Assembly: GCA_016302545.1 (NCBI GenBank)
Contig: JAEDNK010000059.1
Span: forward strand, 1 to 8,920
From: Bacillota bacterium
GTDB lineage: Bacteria > Bacillota > Clostridia > Peptostreptococcales > Anaerovoracaceae
Reading direction: 5' to 3'
DNA: 8,920 nt
A program made the translations under genes and the position numbers. The notes beneath the pieces are model-generated. The model was not told the origin of the DNA. It made no database searches and saw only the letters and a program-made list of their open reading frames with translations. This document shows, piece after piece, positions 5,636 to 8,920 of the stretch; positions within the stretch are counted from its first letter, which is position 1; every line of letters starts with the position of its first letter.

Positions 5636-6733
5636 CTAAAGTCCAAGTCCTGCTCCTAAGTTTCTCATGAAGTCCTGTACATTGGTGACTATACCCTTTG
5701 CCGCCAGACTGCCTCTGTCTCCCAGCTTGTTTGCCGCAAACTCCGATGTGTCTACCATGTAAAAGTACACCGGTCTGATGGTGCCGTCCTCAAGGACTCT
5801 GTAAGTAGGCGTCATATTGCCTGTTGCTATTGTATGTAAAACCGTAGCCATGCCGATTACCGTAGTGGCCCTGCGTACATGAGAGCGGATTGTGTCCTGT
5901 CCCACGTAATTGTCCTCGTAAACCTCCGGCAGCGGACCGTCATCTCGAATGGAGCCGTTAAGCACGAAAGGCACATTGTTCTTCACACAGCTGTATATAA
6001 TGCCGTCCTTTATTCCTTCCTTCTCAATGAACTCCGGTATGGAGCCGTGAGTGTTGATGGCGTTAATGGTATCCAGATGATTGTAATGGCCGTTGAAGTG
6101 AAGTTTCTGATTTGCTATGTCACATCCGAGGGCCGTTCCAAGAAAGCCGCCCTCCAGATCGTGGGTCGCCAGAGCGTTTCCTGCCAGGAGAGCCTGACAG
6201 TAACCTTGAGCGATGAGCTGTTCCATCACTCTTCTTGCCTCCACATCGAAGCTGCAGGCAGGCCCCAGAACCCATACCACATAGCCATTGTTTTCCTTTT
6301 CGTATTTGAGCAGCTCCACCAGATCCTTGTAGTCCTGAGTAAAGGATGTCTCCCTGCTTCTGCTTTGGCGGAAAGCGAAGGAATTCTTTGCATCCTCTTC
6401 CTCTTCTTTAATCCAGCAGTCGTCGTGAACATAAATACCTTCGCTGGCATCTTCGGTCCTGCCCACTACGATAAGGTCATTTTCCTTTATATTTCTGAAC
6501 TCGACAACTCTGATCTTTTCACCGTCCCATACGGGCACAGCGTCCATTCTGCTGTCCTCTGCCAGGTGCCATTTGCCGTCTATTTTGAAGTACTCAGGAA
6601 AGATTGAAGTGGCGTGAAAGCCCTTAGGCGCCGCCTTTGCATGGGGCGCTGTCATAAGGACGGCGTCCGGTGCCTTTACAAATCTCTCCTCAGTAAAATC
6701 CGGTTCTTTATATTTTGCCATTTTAAAACTCAT
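5636..6733 (-). CDS. LOR/SDH-domain protein, probable NAD-dependent ornithine cyclodeaminase (proline-forming)
   Basis: A 365-residue cytoplasmic protein matching the LOR/SDH bifunctional-enzyme conserved family (TIGR00300), which includes archaeal ornithine cyclodeaminases and the C-terminal half of cyanobacterial AgrE/ArgZ. In those proteins this module turns ornithine into proline plus ammonia using bound NAD. Residues about 15-110 are the N-terminal family domain. The second domain has VWVLGPACSFD at 153-163, LLAGNALATHDLE at 182-194, FLGTALGCDI at 197-206, FVLNGSIRDDGPLPEV at 256-271, ATVLHTIATGNMTPT at 296-310 and KLGDRGSLAAKGIVTNV at 336-352. The AgrE arginine-dihydrolase half is absent, so the substrate should be ornithine, not arginine. 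ATG 6733 is chosen because GAGG lies 10 nt upstream; an in-frame ATG at 6721 would be 22 nt away. putP follows. Family is certain; the reaction is inferred. Confidence 0.88.
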   Translation of the reverse strand: MSFKMAKYKEPDFTEERFVKAPDAVLMTAPHAKAAPKGFHATSIFPEYFKIDGKWHLAEDSRMDAVPVWDGEKIRVVEFRNIKENDLIVVGRTEDASEGIYVHDDCWIKEEEEDAKNSFAFRQSRSRETSFTQDYKDLVELLKYEKENNGYVVWVLGPACSFDVEARRVMEQLIAQGYCQALLAGNALATHDLEGGFLGTALGCDIANQKLHFNGHYNHLDTINAINTHGSIPEFIEKEGIKDGIIYSCVKNNVPFVLNGSIRDDGPLPEVYEDNYVGQDTIRSHVRRATTVIGMATVLHTIATGNMTPTYRVLEDGTIRPVYFYMVDTSEFAANKLGDRGSLAAKGIVTNVQDFMRNLGAGLGL

Positions 6734-6768
6734 TTTTATATTACCTCGTTTCCCTTTTTAACTCTGCC

Positions 6769-6777
6769 ATTGTAACA
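6769..6777 (-). promoter_or_regulatory. Extended -10 promoter candidate for the LOR/SDH-putP operon
   Basis: Minus strand reads TGT-TACAAT (6777-6769): five of six matches to the -10 box preceded by the TGn extension, which can compensate for the weak -35 region (around 6792-6797). Transcription would start near 6762, about 28 nt before the ATG at 6733, leaving room for the GAGG at 6744-6747. Confidence 0.5.
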
Positions 6778-6805
6778 CATTTAAAACAAGAACGAAACAC
6801 AGAAT

Positions 6806-6819
6806 ATAGTCTGTACTAT
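6806..6819. promoter_or_regulatory. Inverted repeat in the divergent promoter region, candidate operator
   Basis: ATAGT-CTGT-ACTAT is a perfect 5-bp inverted repeat lying between the LOR/SDH promoter and the tetR promoter. A related half-site, AGACTAT, at 6892-6898 is the exact reverse complement of ATAGTCT at 6806-6812 and sits at the predicted tetR transcription start. TetR proteins bind such palindromes, so autoregulation is a reasonable inference. Confidence 0.35.
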
Positions 6820-6855
6820 TTTAGAGATTTTAGATGTAATTATCTCAGATAAATA

Positions 6856-6884
6856 TTGAAATTTCAAGATTTATATAGTATACT
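6856..6884 (+). promoter_or_regulatory. Promoter of the tetR-family gene with a palindromic -35
   Basis: TTGAAA (6856-6861), a 17-bp spacer, and TATACT (6879-6884), five of six matches in each box. Transcription should start near 6891, about 64 nt before the ATG. The -35 is part of a perfect 12-bp palindrome, TTGAAATTTCAA (6856-6867), which is a second candidate operator. Confidence 0.7.
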
Positions 6885-6954
6885 TAATTCTAGACTATTA
6901 TTTATATTTAATTTGAAACAAAAATTTTTTTTAAGATTTTTGAGAGGAAAACCG

Positions 6955-7539
6955 ATGAAAAAGAAGAATTCACGTAACACAAAGGGCAAAATCGTATCCG
7001 CGGCCTGGCAGCTTTTTTACCGTCAGGGCTATGACGACACAACAATTGATGAAATCGTAGAGGCTTCTGGCACTTCCCGCGGCTCCTTTTACCACTATTT
7101 TGAAGGAAAAGATGCCCTGCTCAGCTCTCTCTCATATCTGTTTGACGAAAAATACGAGGAACTGACGGAAACCATGGATATGAGCCTGTCACCTATAGAG
7201 AAGCTGATATTCCTCAATCAGGAACTCTTTGGAATGATTGAAAATACGGTGTCTGTGGATCTGCTGTGTCAGCTGTTTTCTTCCCAGCTTGTTACCAAGG
7301 GAGAACGCCATCTGCTCAATACGAACCGTACCTACTACAAACTGCTTCGTCAGATTACCGTCGAAGGTCAGGAGCAGGGCTGTTTTAAGGAAAATCTTTC
7401 GGTCAATGATATAACAAAGGCCTACGCTATGTTCGAGCGCGGCCTTATGTACGACTGGTGTCTATGTAATGGAGATTACTCCCTTTGTCAGTATTCAGCC
7501 ACAATGCTGCCGTTGTTTTTAGAGGGGCTATGCAGATAA
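6955..7539 (+). CDS. TetR/AcrR-family transcriptional regulator
   Basis: A 194-residue one-component regulator, the usual TetR length. The N-terminal helix-turn-helix domain is plain: TKGKIVSAAWQLFYRQGYDDTTIDEIVEASGTSRGSFYHYFEGKDAL spans about residues 9-55, with the recognition helix at TSRGSFYHYF (about 38-47). The remaining helices form the ligand-binding and dimer domain and cannot be assigned a ligand. The ATG at 6955 is preceded by GAGAGG with 7 nt spacing; the frame stays open further upstream, but that part overlaps the -35 and -10 boxes and has no ribosome binding site. It faces the LOR/SDH operon head to head and the MATE gene tail to tail (22 bp apart). TetR proteins often control efflux pumps, but the MATE promoter is outside the window, so regulation of it is inference. 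Confidence 0.95.
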   Translation: MKKKNSRNTKGKIVSAAWQLFYRQGYDDTTIDEIVEASGTSRGSFYHYFEGKDALLSSLSYLFDEKYEELTETMDMSLSPIEKLIFLNQELFGMIENTVSVDLLCQLFSSQLVTKGERHLLNTNRTYYKLLRQITVEGQEQGCFKENLSVNDITKAYAMFERGLMYDWCLCNGDYSLCQYSATMLPLFLEGLCR

Positions 7540-7561
7540 CCGTATTCCAGAAGCCAATCTA

Positions 7562-8920
7562 TCATTCTTCTTCCACTGCCATGTTGTGCAGCCACGATCC
7601 CCTCTTCACCAGCACGAAGCCTATAATGCACTTTACGAAATCCGTAAGCTGGGATATGAGGTAAATCGGAACTATCGGCAAGTCCGTAAACCTACTGAGA
7701 CAGAACACTATTGGTATGGCAAACGCCCACATGAATCCGCTGTCAAAGAGGAATGTGATAATGGTTTTACCTCCGGACCGCAGTGTAAAGTAAGCCGCAT
7801 TTACGAAGCCGTAAATCGGCATGCACAGTCCAACTATTCGTATGAAGGATGCCGCGAGGACCTTGACCGTCTCCGAGGTGTTGTAAATCTGTGGAAAAAG
7901 CGGTGCCAGACTGAACATTATCAGACCCGTAATTATACAGCAGAATACAGAAAAAGCAATAAGCTTTGTATCCTCATCTCTTGCCCTCTTCAGGTCACCT
8001 GCACCCAGTATCTGTCCTATTATTATTCCTGTAGCATTTCCCATGGAAATGAACACAACGTTGAATACATTGCTCAGCGTGTTGGCGATATTGACCGCTG
8101 CGACTACATCCAGTCCGCGCACAGAATAGCACTGTGCCAGTACCGAAACGCCAAGTGCCCAGAGAACCTCGTTTACCAGCAGAGGTGCCCCAACCTTAAA
8201 AATCCTGGCTGTAACGGCCTTCGGAATTCTGAAGCTTCTGTATACCCCTGCAGCGAACGGATTTTTCAGTGCATTCTTATGGGTCCAGCCTGCGACAAGG
8301 GTCAGCTCCACGAATCTGGAAAGGGTAGTCGCTAACGCCGCACCCACTACGCCAAGAGCCGGTGCGCCGAACTTTCCGAAGATGAGAACATAGTTAAAAA
8401 ACAGGTTTACGCATACTGCTGCAATTCCTGCTGCCATGGGAACCACTGTCTGCCCCGTCTCTCTCAGAGTGCTGGCATAAGCCTGCGTCAGCGCAAAAGG
8501 CACCATACCGATATACATTACCTTCATGTACTGCTTGCCGTATCTTAGAGTCTCTGCCAAATCTCCGCCGCCTTCTCCTTCATGAAGAAAAGCTGAAATC
8601 AGGCTGTCCCCAAAATTCATCAGCACAATCATGCACACAGCCGTAATAGCCAGACAGCTGAGAAGTTTAAATCTGAATGCATTCCTGACCCCATCGTTGT
8701 TTCCGCTGCCGTAATACTGTGCCCCCATAATACCTGCGCCTGCAGTGGCTCCGATAAGGCAGATAAAGAACACAAACATAAACTGGTTGACTATTGCAAC
8801 ACCTGACATTGGCTCCGTGCCTATCTGTCCAACCATTATGTTGTCCAGCATGCTGACAAAATTTGTAATTCCATTTTGTATCATAATGGGCACTGCCACC
8901 AGCAATACCCGTTTGTAAAA
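7562..8920 (-). CDS. MATE-family multidrug/cation efflux transporter, N-terminus beyond window
   Basis: An integral membrane antiporter of the MATE family (NorM/DinF-like) that exports cationic drugs or metabolites using sodium or proton gradients. The window holds 452 codons, and the frame stays open to the right edge, where the coding strand begins FYKRVLLVAVPIMIQNGITN, a typical MATE start of helix 1. Only a few residues to about 20 are probably missing. The signature DNIMVGQIGTEPMSGVAIVNQ follows, then about twelve hydrophobic segments. The loop GAQYYGSGN and its half-repeat counterpart IGQILGAGDLKRARDED show the usual two-fold internal repeat. The internal TTG at 8905 is not needed as a start. 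The C-terminus is charged (VKRGSWLHNMAVEEE). No terminator is seen in the 22 bp before the convergent tetR gene, so the two 3' ends may overlap in RNA. The substrate cannot be inferred. Confidence 0.95.
   Translation of the reverse strand, partial: FYKRVLLVAVPIMIQNGITNFVSMLDNIMVGQIGTEPMSGVAIVNQFMFVFFICLIGATAGAGIMGAQYYGSGNNDGVRNAFRFKLLSCLAITAVCMIVLMNFGDSLISAFLHEGEGGGDLAETLRYGKQYMKVMYIGMVPFALTQAYASTLRETGQTVVPMAAGIAAVCVNLFFNYVLIFGKFGAPALGVVGAALATTLSRFVELTLVAGWTHKNALKNPFAAGVYRSFRIPKAVTARIFKVGAPLLVNEVLWALGVSVLAQCYSVRGLDVVAAVNIANTLSNVFNVVFISMGNATGIIIGQILGAGDLKRARDEDTKLIAFSVFCCIITGLIMFSLAPLFPQIYNTSETVKVLAASFIRIVGLCMPIYGFVNAAYFTLRSGGKTIITFLFDSGFMWAFAIPIVFCLSRFTDLPIVPIYLISQLTDFVKCIIGFVLVKRGSWLHNMAVEEE

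Noticed and set aside
5879..6607. 242-codon plus-strand open frame
   Set aside because: Antisense to the LOR/SDH gene, which matches its family throughout; no start signal or domain in the opposite frame.
6856..6954. Upstream extension of the TetR protein by 33 residues
   Set aside because: The extension covers the -35 and -10 boxes and has no ribosome binding site, while the ATG at 6955 has GAGAGG at 7 nt and the expected TetR N-terminus.
7586..8335. 249-codon plus-strand open frame
   Set aside because: Antisense to the MATE gene; Cys-, Tyr- and Arg-rich translation without domain features.

Overview
The window is about 8.9 kb of gene-dense DNA of intermediate GC content with AT-rich gaps. 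It has sigma-A-type promoters with 17-bp spacers and strong AGGAGG-like ribosome binding sites. The gene content (a D-serine dehydratase, a SpeA-like decarboxylase, a stand-alone LOR/SDH-domain ornithine-to-proline enzyme, PutP, Phd/ParE, MATE) best fits an anaerobic, amino-acid-fermenting Firmicute of the class Clostridia. That placement is inference from gene content and signals; no rRNA or other phylogenetic marker is present.

Layout from left to right. (1) 1-2495, minus strand: a PLP-dependent Orn/Lys/Arg decarboxylase, followed 37 bp later by dsdA (D-serine dehydratase), which runs off the left edge. They probably form one transcript from a promoter at 2551-2579. (2) 2496-2897: the decarboxylase leader and an AT-rich intergenic stretch with two imperfect inverted repeats. 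(3) 2898-3368, plus strand: an orphan ORF I cannot identify. It ends tail-to-tail, with 8 bp overlap, against (4) 3361-3941, minus strand: a Phd/YefM antitoxin and ParE/RelE toxin pair with a near-consensus promoter and a palindrome just upstream. (5) 4013-6733, minus strand: a LOR/SDH-domain protein (ornithine cyclodeaminase-like) followed by putP, closed by an intrinsic terminator. (6) 6734-6954: a divergent regulatory region. (7) 6955-7539, plus strand: a TetR-family regulator. (8) 7562 to the right edge, minus strand: a MATE efflux transporter, tail-to-tail with the TetR gene.

How the genes work together. The clearest theme is amino-acid nitrogen metabolism. The LOR/SDH enzyme probably makes proline from ornithine and PutP imports proline with sodium, so both would feed a proline pool, for example for Stickland reduction. 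The decarboxylase would drain ornithine, lysine or arginine to a polyamine, and DsdA converts D-serine to pyruvate and ammonia. The toxin-antitoxin pair plus orphan ORF look like a small accessory insert between the two metabolic operons. The TetR and MATE genes look like a separate drug-efflux or regulator neighbourhood.

I do not see a clearly new multi-gene system. The best leads are the proline-supply operon, the unidentified ORF beside the toxin-antitoxin pair, and several palindromes placed on promoters.
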